Shown here one piece after another: positions 1 through 5,895 of a stretch of 6,483 nucleotides of DNA; position 1 is the stretch's first letter; every line of letters starts with the position of its first letter. The notes below the pieces were generated by a model. That model searched no databases. It was not told the DNA's origin and was given only the letters and a program-made list of their open reading frames with translations. Source of the stretch: JBEGTT01 sp041179245 (GTDB lineage: Bacteria; Pseudomonadota; Gammaproteobacteria; Burkholderiales; Rhodocyclaceae); NCBI GenBank assembly GCA_041179245.1, contig JBEGTT010000075.1:1-6483 (forward strand), in the 5' to 3' direction. A program made the translations under genes and the position numbers.

Positions 1-628
1 ATAAGCGAATAACAAACTCTGGCGCCGTCCGTGACAGCATGATCTGAGGACCACGGGCTCCACGCTCCACACCCGCCATATAGGCTTTAACCCGATCACC
101 GACCCGTAGATTTTCTTTTGGAATCATCTGATCACGGGGCAACAAGGCTTCAATCTTGCCGGCTTCAACGATGGCATTACCTTTTTCCATCCGCTTGATG
201 GTGCCAGACACAATGGCATCACCACGATCGAGGAAGTCAGCCAGAATTTGCTCGCGTTCCGCGTCACGAATTCTTTGCAAAATAACTTGCTTAGCAGCTT
301 GAGCACCGATTCGGCCAAAATCAATCGGCTCAAGCGGTTCTTCCAGATAATCGCCCACTTCAATTTCAGGGTCTTCAACCTTGGCCGCCGACAAAGGAAT
401 TTGTAGGTGCTCGTTAACGTAGTCATCATCTTCCACAATCAACCAGCGACGGAAGGATTCAAATGCCCCGGCTTGACGATCAACCACCACCCGAACATCC
501 GCCTCATCATGGATACGTTTTTTAGTTGCAGAAGCCAACGCCATTTCGAGCGCACCAAAGACAATTTCCTTGGCAACATTTTTTTCCCGAGCTAACGCAT
601 CGACCAACAACAGCATTTCACGACTCAT
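1..628 (-). CDS. nusA: Transcription termination/antitermination factor NusA, N-terminal part (cut by left edge)
   Basis: NusA binds RNA polymerase and nascent RNA and modulates pausing, termination and antitermination in the cytoplasm. The reading frame is open from the ATG at 626-628 on the minus strand to the window edge, giving 209 residues. Residues 1-125 match the NusA N-terminal polymerase-binding domain, including ALASATKK near residue 31 and ESFRRWLIV near residue 57. Residues of about 136-202 form the S1 RNA-binding domain (IVSGTIKRMEKGNAIVEAG, then LLPRDQMIPKENLRVGDRV). The KH domains lie outside the window. A purine-rich AAGGAAGGG ribosome site sits just upstream of the ATG. The gene starts 39 bases after the rimP stop, in the conserved rimP-nusA order, so the two are almost certainly co-transcribed. 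Nothing suggests a defect in the visible part. Confidence 0.97.
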   Translation of the reverse strand, partial: MSREMLLLVDALAREKNVAKEIVFGALEMALASATKKRIHDEADVRVVVDRQAGAFESFRRWLIVEDDDYVNEHLQIPLSAAKVEDPEIEVGDYLEEPLEPIDFGRIGAQAAKQVILQRIRDAEREQILADFLDRGDAIVSGTIKRMEKGNAIVEAGKIEALLPRDQMIPKENLRVGDRVKAYMAGVERGARGPQIMLSRTAPEFVIRL

Positions 629-667
629 TTTTCACCCTTCCTTCTTTTGCCAACCAGCAGCATTCAA

Positions 668-1114
668 TTACTTAAATCTTGGAACCAGACGCGCCTTGTC
701 GATATTGCCGAGTTCTAACTCGACATCACCACTTTCAAGCCGCATAGCCACACGAGATCCATCAACCAGCCCAAGGAGGTTTCCCTGAAAATTACGGCGA
801 CCATTAACCGGCAAACGAACCTTGACCTGAATATCTTCACCCGCAAAACGCTGAAAATCTTCCGCCTTTTTTACAGGACGATCCAAGCCCGGTGAGGAAA
901 CCTCAAGGCGATCATAGTCAATATTCTCAACTTCAAAAACACGCAATAGCTGATTTGAGACTGCCGCGCAGTCCTCAACATCAATACCGCCTTCTTTGCC
1001 CGGCTTGTCAATAAAAACCCGAACTAGGCGAGCACGCGGACTCATCTCTAGATCAACCAGTTCATACCCCAAGCCGACTACTGTTTTCTCAAGCAATGTT
1101 TGCAAATCAATCAC
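668..1114 (-). CDS. rimP: Ribosome maturation factor RimP
   Basis: RimP assists maturation of the 30S ribosomal subunit in the cytoplasm. Diagnostic stretches are LGYELVDLEMSP near the N terminus, RVFIDKPG, the acidic DVEDCAAVSNQL, and the hallmark ENIDYDRLEVSSPGLDRPVKK. The C-terminal half is the Sm-like barrel (VKVRLPVNGRRNFQGNLLG). The GTG at 1114 gives 148 residues, the usual family length, and starts at VIDLQTLLEKT. A longer version from 1189 would add 25 residues with no family resemblance, translated through the leader hairpins, so I reject it. A GTG at 1117 is equally possible. No clear Shine-Dalgarno precedes either GTG, so the exact start is uncertain. It is the first gene of the rimP-nusA operon and lies just downstream of a terminator-like hairpin. 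Confidence 0.93.
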   Translation of the reverse strand: MIDLQTLLEKTVVGLGYELVDLEMSPRARLVRVFIDKPGKEGGIDVEDCAAVSNQLLRVFEVENIDYDRLEVSSPGLDRPVKKAEDFQRFAGEDIQVKVRLPVNGRRNFQGNLLGLVDGSRVAMRLESGDVELELGNIDKARLVPRFK

Positions 1115-1121
1115 CACAAAT

Positions 1122-1141
1122 AAAAAAAGGGCACTATGCCC
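1122..1141 (-). terminator. Leader terminator or attenuator upstream of rimP-nusA
   Basis: Read on the minus strand, GGGCA and TGCCC form a perfect five-pair stem with the three-base loop TAG, followed directly by seven T (1128-1122). This is the form of a short intrinsic terminator. It lies about 8 bases before the rimP GTG and downstream of the putative promoter, so it would end transcripts before the operon unless read through. The stem is short, so efficiency may be modest. A leader terminator fits an operon encoding NusA itself: NusA autoregulation is known in Escherichia coli, but its use here is inference. Confidence 0.6.
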
Positions 1142-1157
1142 ATCTGCTCTTATTACC

Positions 1158-1182
1158 ATCGGGCGAACCGAGTTCCCCCGAC
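1158..1182 (-). promoter_or_regulatory. Strong stem-loop in the rimP-nusA leader
   Basis: On the minus strand, GTCGGGGGAAC and GTTCGCCCGAT pair at 10 of 11 positions (one G-T pair, one G-G mismatch) around the loop TCG. It sits between the putative -10 box and the T-tract hairpin. It has no T-run, so it is not a terminator itself. It may be a pause hairpin, a protein-binding leader element, or half of an attenuation switch. It falls inside the 25-residue extension of the longer rimP frame, which supports reading this stretch as untranslated leader. Confidence 0.5.
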
Positions 1183-1197
1183 CAGCCAAGCCGCAAG

Positions 1198-1203
1198 ATT
1201 ATA
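1198..1203 (-). promoter_or_regulatory. Putative -10 box for the rimP-nusA operon
   Basis: The minus strand reads a perfect TATAAT here, about 85 bases before the rimP start. No convincing -35 box lies 16-18 bases upstream, so the promoter is weak or activator-dependent, or the match is chance. Its position just before the two leader hairpins is what makes it credible. Confidence 0.4.
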
Positions 1204-1257
1204 ACCGAATCACAGACATAAAAGGCCATATTCCACGATTAAGCATGGCAAAGCGGC

Positions 1258-1476
1258 TTATAGACCAGTAAGCATCAGGAGTATTCCAGCTAAAGCGAGG
1301 TGAGGACCGAATGGAAATGGCTGGTCAACTTTTCGCTTTCCCAAAATAATAAACAGAAGAGTAAAACCCAAGGCTGTTGCTGCACCCACCAAGGTCAACA
1401 GGGGGATTTTTTTCCAACCTAGCCATGCACCTAAGGCCGCCATCAACTTGAATAGTAACGAACCCCCCGAACGCAA
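1258..1476 (-). pseudogene. Remnant of type IV prepilin peptidase (PilD family), C-terminal end only
   Basis: The 72-residue frame contains FKLMAALGAWLGWKKIPLL, a glycine/alanine-rich membrane helix, and PFPFGPHLALAGILLML. This is the pattern of the C-terminal third of prepilin peptidases (peptidase A24, PilD/TapB), inner-membrane enzymes that cleave and N-methylate type IV prepilins. Intact proteins are roughly 280 residues. Here everything upstream is missing, including the zinc-cysteine region and the first catalytic aspartate. The GxGDFK motif carrying the second aspartate reads GSLLFK, so no catalytic residue remains. A TAG lies in frame directly before the TTG codon at 1476. I therefore call it a non-functional relic; a short expressed membrane peptide cannot be excluded. 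It lies upstream of rimP on the same strand and its head faces dsbB. Confidence 0.7.
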
Positions 1477-1528
1477 CTAGCCTTCCCGTAGAATGCTGCC
1501 CTCGCTCATCCTAAAACTGCACTAAAAA

Positions 1529-2029
1529 ATGGTTTTGTTTCGCAAGACTTCAGACCGGTCGATTTTCCTCACGTTGGCTATTGGCGCATTGGCGATTGAT
1601 GCGGGTGGTTTTGCCCTCCAAACTTTTCTGAAACTCAGCCCCTGCCCCTTGTGTATCTTCCAGCGAGTGCTTTACCTTGTGCTGCTGGCACTTGGGCTAC
1701 TCGGCACGGCACTACCGTTTCGCATCATTCACAGAGGCTTAGGCTGGGCCGTCCTACTAACCAGCCTGATCGGCTTTGCTACGGCGGCCTACCAGAGCTG
1801 GATGCAAGCCTTTCCAGAAAAATTCACCAGCAGCTGTAGCTACACTGATCCCAACCTAATTGAACAATTCGTTGACTGGCTGGGGATGATCGAACCAACA
1901 CTATTTATGGCTACCGGCCTGTGCACTAGCAAGGCCTGGGATTTCCTTGGGTTATCAATGGTCAATTGGTCTTTGCTCACGTTCAGCTTAATTACTTTCA
2001 TCGCCATCTGGCGCTTATCCCGTCGCTAA
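1529..2029 (+). CDS. dsbB: Disulfide bond formation protein B (DsbB)
   Basis: DsbB is the inner-membrane oxidase that reoxidises periplasmic DsbA and passes the electrons to quinone. The 166 residues match the family length and form four membrane helices at about residues 12-32, 45-64, 70-89 and 146-163. The first redox pair is Cys39-Cys42 in SPCPLC, followed by FQR, where Arg46 corresponds to the quinone-linked arginine of the E. coli protein. The second pair is Cys103 (SSCSY) and Cys132 (TGLC), in the long periplasmic loop before WDFLGLSM, as in E. coli DsbB. All catalytic residues are present. No strong ribosome site precedes the ATG, but the first residues lead straight into the first helix, so the start is plausible. 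tgt follows 27 bases downstream on the same strand. Confidence 0.95.
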   Translation: MVLFRKTSDRSIFLTLAIGALAIDAGGFALQTFLKLSPCPLCIFQRVLYLVLLALGLLGTALPFRIIHRGLGWAVLLTSLIGFATAAYQSWMQAFPEKFTSSCSYTDPNLIEQFVDWLGMIEPTLFMATGLCTSKAWDFLGLSMVNWSLLTFSLITFIAIWRLSRR

Positions 2030-2056
2030 TCGACGCTTCTATCGGCAATTACTTTC

Positions 2057-3175
2057 ATGCAATTTGATCTTCTTTCCACCGATGGTGCCGCCCGACGCGG
2101 CCAACTCACCCTTGCGCACGGCGTTGTCCAGACCCCAGTTTTTATGCCCGTCGGCACCTATGGCACCGTCAAGGCCATGACCCCGCAGATGTTGAAAGAC
2201 ATCGAAGCGCAGATTTGCCTCGGCAACACTTTCCACCTATGGCTGCGCCCCGGCACTGACATCATTAAACAATTTGGTGGCCTGCACCAGTTCATGGGCT
2301 GGGACAAACCCATCCTCACCGATTCCGGCGGTTTTCAGGTCTTTTCACTGGGCGCGCTGCGCAAGATCACCGAAGACGGCGTGAAATTTTCATCCCCCAT
2401 CGACGGTGCAAAACTCTTCATGCGCCCGGAAGATTCGATGCAAATTCAGCGCGACCTAAATTCCGACATCGTGATGATCTTCGACGAATGCACGCCCTAC
2501 CCCGCCACCCGTGACGAAGCCGGTAAATCCATGCGCCTTTCCATGCGCTGGGCACAACGTAGCCGCGACGAACACAACCGGCTAGAAAACCCCAACGCCC
2601 TGTTCGGCATTGTCCAAGGCGGCATGTACGAAGACCTGCGCGACGAATCGCTGGCTGGGCTGGACAACATTGGCTTTGACGGCATGGCCATTGGTGGTCT
2701 ATCGGTAGGCGAACCCAAAGAAGACATGAAGCGGATTCTCGCGCACACCGCGCCCAAGCTGCCCACCCACAAACCGCGTTACCTGATGGGCGTCGGCACG
2801 CCAGAAGATTTGGTGCACGCCGTCAGCCAAGGCATCGACATGTTCGACTGCGTGATGCCCACCCGCAACGCCCGCAACGGCCACCTATTCACCCGTTTTG
2901 GCGACGTCAAAATTAAAAACGCCCGCCACCGCGCCGACACCAATCCTCTGGACGCCAGTTGCGACTGTTACACCTGCCAGAACTTCAGCCGTGCCTACCT
3001 GCACCACCTGTTCCGCGCCAAAGAAATCCTCGGTTCCATGCTCAACACCATCCACAATCTGCGTTATTACCAAAACCTGATGGCCGACATGCGCACCGCC
3101 ATCGAAACAGGTACTTTTGCTGCGTTTTTTAGCCAGTTCCATACGGATCGGGCGAGGGAAGATAAAGGCGTGTAA
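2057..3175 (+). CDS. tgt: Queuine/preQ1 tRNA-guanine transglycosylase (Tgt)
   Basis: Tgt exchanges guanine 34 of tRNA-Asp, -Asn, -His and -Tyr for preQ1, a step of queuosine synthesis in the cytoplasm. The 372-residue protein is full length. Asp89 in DSGGFQVFSLG and Asp264 in FDCVMPTRNARNGHLFT are the catalytic aspartates. The substrate loop FGIVQGG and the AIGGLSVGEP stretch are intact. The structural zinc site is Cys302, Cys304, Cys307 and His333 (CDCYTC followed by NTIHNL). All numbering coincides with the E. coli enzyme, which supports the ATG at 2057. The ribosome site is weak. dsbB ends 27 bases upstream. In many proteobacteria tgt is followed by yajC-secD-secF, but here a toxin-antitoxin pair follows, marking the start of accessory DNA. 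Confidence 0.98.
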   Translation: MQFDLLSTDGAARRGQLTLAHGVVQTPVFMPVGTYGTVKAMTPQMLKDIEAQICLGNTFHLWLRPGTDIIKQFGGLHQFMGWDKPILTDSGGFQVFSLGALRKITEDGVKFSSPIDGAKLFMRPEDSMQIQRDLNSDIVMIFDECTPYPATRDEAGKSMRLSMRWAQRSRDEHNRLENPNALFGIVQGGMYEDLRDESLAGLDNIGFDGMAIGGLSVGEPKEDMKRILAHTAPKLPTHKPRYLMGVGTPEDLVHAVSQGIDMFDCVMPTRNARNGHLFTRFGDVKIKNARHRADTNPLDASCDCYTCQNFSRAYLHHLFRAKEILGSMLNTIHNLRYYQNLMADMRTAIETGTFAAFFSQFHTDRAREDKGV

Positions 3176-3190
3176 AGACATATTTTGAGA

Positions 3191-3228
3191 TAGTCAAAAA
3201 CGGAGCCAATGCGTATGATCCTGCGCAT
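3191..3228 (+). promoter_or_regulatory. Putative ccdAB promoter with overlapping operator-like inverted repeat
   Basis: TAGTCA (3191-3196, four of six matches to TTGACA) and TATGAT (3214-3219, five of six to TATAAT) are 17 bases apart. The arms ATGCG (3209-3213) and CGCAT (3224-3228) flank the -10 box with 10 bases between them. Type II antitoxins usually repress their own operon by binding such sites, so this is a candidate CcdA/CcdB operator. The arms are short and the assignment is tentative. Confidence 0.4.
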
Positions 3229-3252
3229 ATCGCACATAACAGGAGCCGCATA

Positions 3253-3504
3253 ATGACAACGCTCATCAGCCCCTCTGCCAAAAAAGGCAGAATTTCTCTG
3301 TCGATCAGCCAAGATGTTTTAGATCGCCTGAAATCGCACAAAGCAGACATCAACCTTTCTGCCGAGACCGAGCAACTCTTCAACACCCTGCTCAACACAC
3401 TGGAAAATCGAGCATGGGTTAAATGTAATGCCGATGCTTTGGTTGCGCACGGTCAATCCATTGCCAAAACTGGCCTAGCAGGCCAAGAGTTTGAGCGGAT
3501 TTGA
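3253..3504 (+). CDS. ccdA: Type II antitoxin, CcdA family
   Basis: CcdA-type antitoxins bind and neutralise the CcdB gyrase poison and repress their own operon. The 83 residues have the expected two-part form. An N-terminal ribbon-helix-helix-like half (RISLSISQDVLDRLKSHKADINLS) would bind DNA. A C-terminal half (WVKCNADALVAHGQSIAKTGLAGQEF) resembles the toxin-wrapping tail of chromosomal CcdA proteins. F-plasmid CcdA has 72 residues. The start is well supported: AGGAG at 3241-3245 lies seven bases before the ATG. The stop overlaps the next start (TTGA at 3501-3504), so translation of the toxin is probably coupled. The name rests on remembered family patterns plus the toxin neighbour. Confidence 0.88.
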   Translation: MTTLISPSAKKGRISLSISQDVLDRLKSHKADINLSAETEQLFNTLLNTLENRAWVKCNADALVAHGQSIAKTGLAGQEFERI

Positions 3505-3818
3505 TTTTGGCTCAGTACGATATTTACCCAAATCCCGGCACTCAAAAAACCGACATTCCATTTCTGGTGGTTATCCAGAATAACCACATTTCAAGCCGTA
3601 CCGGGGCCTCTGTCATGATCCCGCTCCGCGCCAATATGTTGCCCGTTGGAGTTATGGCCCCTCTGGTTGAAGTGCCAGATCACGGTTCATACGTTTTGTC
3701 GTCTGACGAGATTTTTGCCATTGAGAACGTGCGGCTCAGGAACCCTGTTGGTTCCCTCAGCCTACTCGACCGTAGCAAGATCAAACCTGCCATCGACAAG
3801 GTGATTGGGGATTACTAA
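3501..3818 (+). CDS. ccdB: Type II toxin, CcdB family (gyrase-poison fold)
   Basis: CcdB toxins trap DNA gyrase on cleaved DNA unless bound by CcdA. The 105 residues (F-plasmid CcdB has 101) start QYDIYPNPG and continue with PFLVVIQNNHIS and SVMIPLRANML, the core strands of the CcdB fold. The C terminus ends in a helix, KIKPAIDKVIGDY. It lacks the Trp-Gly-Ile end that F-plasmid CcdB uses to contact gyrase; the last residues are Gly-Asp-Tyr, so potency or target may differ. The TTG at 3501 overlaps the ccdA stop. A second TTG at 3507 gives LAQYDIY, closer to typical CcdB starts, and may be the true one. It forms a two-gene operon with ccdA. Confidence 0.88.
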   Translation: MILAQYDIYPNPGTQKTDIPFLVVIQNNHISSRTGASVMIPLRANMLPVGVMAPLVEVPDHGSYVLSSDEIFAIENVRLRNPVGSLSLLDRSKIKPAIDKVIGDY

Positions 3819-4147
3819 CGACACAGCCGCCCCTGAAAACCCAAGCCTGACGCAACAATTAAACGCCATCCAGATATTCGATTAGAATTACTGCATGTGA
3901 GGCGGGTTTTCACAAGAGCATTAAGCCGGTGCTACCGAAGGTGTGTTTGCAGATTCGGTTCGAAAAATTCAATTTCACATCAAGGCATTACCTGATGAAC
4001 ACAAAAATTATGCACCTTTTGAAAACAAGCAGGCTACTGATGAAGGTACCTACTTCACGTTATGCCCCACAAACACCTACGCCAGTTTCTGTCAGGTGCA
4101 GGAGCCTGTAACACACCCAATTAACCATATTTCAGAGCCGCAATCAA
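3819..4147 (+). other. Gene-poor stretch between ccdB and the restriction gene, crossing the cassette boundary
   Basis: I see no convincing gene here. Two overlapping frames (GTG at 3929, 60 codons; GTG at 3943, 79 codons) have poor start codons, no ribosome site and no recognised similarity. Both run across the proposed cassette end at 4059/4060, as does the in-frame stretch ADSVRKIQFHIKALPDEHK, which could be a gene fragment. A small hairpin, CATC-A-AGG with CCTGATG, lies around 3978-3997. No attC or attI is recognisable left of 4059, although CTTCAC before GTTATGCC resembles the CTTTTAC before GTTCGGCC at the next boundary. The 88 bases from 4060 to the restriction gene would be its 5' leader; I find no clear promoter in them. 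Confidence 0.5.
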
Positions 4148-4978
4148 ATGACCGAAAAAGAAAAATTTGCAAGGAAACTTGAAGAGTTCGTCAGCGAACT
4201 AAGCGGTCATGTCAGCACTGATGACGGGCAATGGACCATCAAAGGATTCATTGATATTTTCGAAAATGTTTACACAATCTCATCAGATACCAAAATTGTG
4301 TCGAAGATTCTTGAAATTCACCTCTTCCCGCAAATTCTTGCGTTTGCACAAGCCAACGAATACAAGGTCGTTCTTGCTGAGCACCAGAATTACTATCCTG
4401 ACATATCGTTTGTCAAAGCCAGCGACGAATCCATAAGGTTCGCCGTTGACTTCAAGACCACGTACAGAAACCCCAAAAAGCCGCATTTATGCAATGGATT
4501 TACGCTTGGCTCACATGGCGCATATTTTGAGAACAGAACTAGCACCAAGAATATTCAATTCTCCTACGGTTCATATTTAGGTCATTTCTGCCTTGGCATC
4601 ATCTATGACAGAGCCGTCGGAGCAACCATTGATGAAACAAAAGCCCACCGCATTGATGAACTGCATTCCATAGCTTCCGTAGCAAGTAATTTCCACTTTT
4701 TTGTCACAGAAAAATGGAAAATCGCAAGCGACAAAGGAGGAAGTGGCAACACAGCCAACATTGGCAGCATCAACAACATTGCCGACATAATCAGCGGTAA
4801 AGGTATGTTCTCAAAGCTTGGCGAGCATTGGTTTGATGAATACTGGATGAATTACAAAAAAATCACCGTTCAAGACGAAAAAGGTGGAACAAAAAAGATT
4901 TCTACTCTTCGAGAATTCGTTGAGTACAAGAATGGCGATGCATCTTTGGTCGTAGGCAAGAGGAATGGCAAAGAATGA
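4148..4978 (+). CDS. Type II restriction endonuclease, EcoRV family, predicted site GATATC
   Basis: The 276-residue protein follows EcoRV closely enough to align from memory. SDTKIVSKILEI matches EcoRV SDTKVLSTIFEL, and Glu56 corresponds to Glu45. HQNYYPD corresponds to the minor-groove Q-loop, and Asp85 to catalytic Asp74. AVDFKTTY carries Asp101 and Lys103, equivalent to Asp90 and Lys92, completing the PD...DxK metal site. GGSGNTANIGSI (197-208) corresponds to the recognition loop, keeping Gly198, Ser199, Gly200, Asn201 and Thr202, which read GATATC in EcoRV. EcoRV cuts the centre of GATATC to leave blunt ends, and the same is inferred here. The protein is about 30 residues longer than EcoRV, mostly at the N terminus. 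Its ATG lacks a clear ribosome site. The stop overlaps the methyltransferase start (ATGA). The gene is visibly AT-richer than tgt, fitting transfer. Confidence 0.96.
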   Translation: MTEKEKFARKLEEFVSELSGHVSTDDGQWTIKGFIDIFENVYTISSDTKIVSKILEIHLFPQILAFAQANEYKVVLAEHQNYYPDISFVKASDESIRFAVDFKTTYRNPKKPHLCNGFTLGSHGAYFENRTSTKNIQFSYGSYLGHFCLGIIYDRAVGATIDETKAHRIDELHSIASVASNFHFFVTEKWKIASDKGGSGNTANIGSINNIADIISGKGMFSKLGEHWFDEYWMNYKKITVQDEKGGTKKISTLREFVEYKNGDASLVVGKRNGKE

Positions 4979-5895
4979 TTACGAAAGTTGGTGTGCCCCC
5001 GATTAAGTCGCAAGGCATAAAAACCAAGCTAGTGCCCTGGATACAGAGCATAGTTCCGAGCGACTTCAATGGCACGTGGATTGAACCATTCATGGGTACT
5101 GGAGCCGTGGCTTTCAATGTTGCGCCACGGCGCGCCATTTTGTGCGATACAAACCCGCATCTTGTTAATTTCTACTCCGGCATCGCGTCTGGTGAAATAA
5201 CGCCCGAAGTGGTCAAAGAATATCTTATCCGAGAAGGCGAAAAGCTACTGTCCAAGGGCGAAGATCACTATTACTTAGTGAGAGACCGATTTAACTCAGA
5301 GCATTCACCGCTTGATTTCCTGTTCGTTAATCGCGCTGGTTTTAATGGCATGATTCGATTCAATCGAAAAGGCGGCTTCAACATCCCATTTTGCAGAAAA
5401 CCTCAGCGATTTGCACAGGCTTACATAACAAAGATTACCAATCAAGTTAGCTGGGCGAGCAAACTCATTCAGGCGAAAGAGTTCACCTTCAAATGTCAGG
5501 ACTTTAACAAGACTATTGAGGAAGCATCCTCAACCGACATTATCTACTGCGACCCGCCGTATATTGGTAGACATGTTGATTACTTCAATGGATGGGATGA
5601 TGCTCACGAGCGGGAGCTTTTTAATAAGCTATCCAATTTCAAAGGAAAGTTCATTTTATCAACATGGCATCACAATGATTACCGCGAAAATGAATATGTA
5701 AAAAACCTTTGGTCAGTGCATAGCGTTCTTACACGAGAACACTTTTATCACGTTGGTGGCAAAGAAGAAAATAGAAACCCTGTTATTGAAGCGTTAGTCA
5801 CAAACTTCATTGCAATTTCTACAGAACGCCGCAAAGAAAGCCAAACACAATACATGCTGCTTGAACCGGCTGCTAAATATGGCACGGTGGCATAA
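4975..5895 (+). CDS. DNA adenine-N6 methyltransferase, M.EcoRV type (alpha class)
   Basis: This is the protective partner of the endonuclease. It transfers a methyl group from S-adenosylmethionine to adenine N6, in M.EcoRV the first adenine of GATATC. The 306 residues keep the order of alpha-class enzymes. VPPIKSQGIKTKLVPWI (7-23) is motif X. WIEPFMGTGAVAFN (35-48) is motif I, the cofactor site. LCDTNPHL lies near 57. The recognition stretch includes FLFVNRAGFNGMIRFNRKGG (116-135). DPPY (193-196) is catalytic motif IV, followed by IGRHVDYFN. Many segments match remembered M.EcoRV (298 residues) almost word for word, including STWHHNDYREN. A usable ribosome site, AGGAA at 4961-4965, lies in the tail of the endonuclease gene, nine bases before the ATG. 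The TAA stop (5893-5895) falls inside the attC. Confidence 0.97.
   Translation: MITKVGVPPIKSQGIKTKLVPWIQSIVPSDFNGTWIEPFMGTGAVAFNVAPRRAILCDTNPHLVNFYSGIASGEITPEVVKEYLIREGEKLLSKGEDHYYLVRDRFNSEHSPLDFLFVNRAGFNGMIRFNRKGGFNIPFCRKPQRFAQAYITKITNQVSWASKLIQAKEFTFKCQDFNKTIEEASSTDIIYCDPPYIGRHVDYFNGWDDAHERELFNKLSNFKGKFILSTWHHNDYRENEYVKNLWSVHSVLTREHFYHVGGKEENRNPVIEALVTNFIAISTERRKESQTQYMLLEPAAKYGTVA

Noticed and set aside
124..438. 104-codon minus-strand frame in the nusA region
   Set aside because: It is out of frame with the clear NusA translation, which covers the whole stretch.
668..1189. Longer rimP frame of 173 residues starting at 1189
   Set aside because: The first 25 residues do not resemble RimP and would be translated through both leader hairpins. 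GTG at 1114 gives the family length.
3185..3219. TTGAGA (3185-3190) as the -35 box for TATGAT (3214-3219)
   Set aside because: The spacer is 23 bases, too long. TAGTCA at 3191 gives the normal 17.
3940..3970. tRNA-like GGTTCGAA sequence near 3957
   Set aside because: There is no acceptor, D or anticodon stem around it. The T-loop-like string occurs alone.
3817..4059. Very long attC following ccdB, starting at CTAAC after the stop
   Set aside because: It would be about 245 bases. Only a six-base AGCCTG/CAGGCT pairing is seen, and no matching cassette start exists upstream of ccdA.
3983..4066. Possible attC of an upstream cassette, with GGCATTAC around 3984 and GTTATGCC at 4059
   Set aside because: The outer arms match at seven of eight positions, but the sequence between them has no complementary inner arms, so the match is likely chance.
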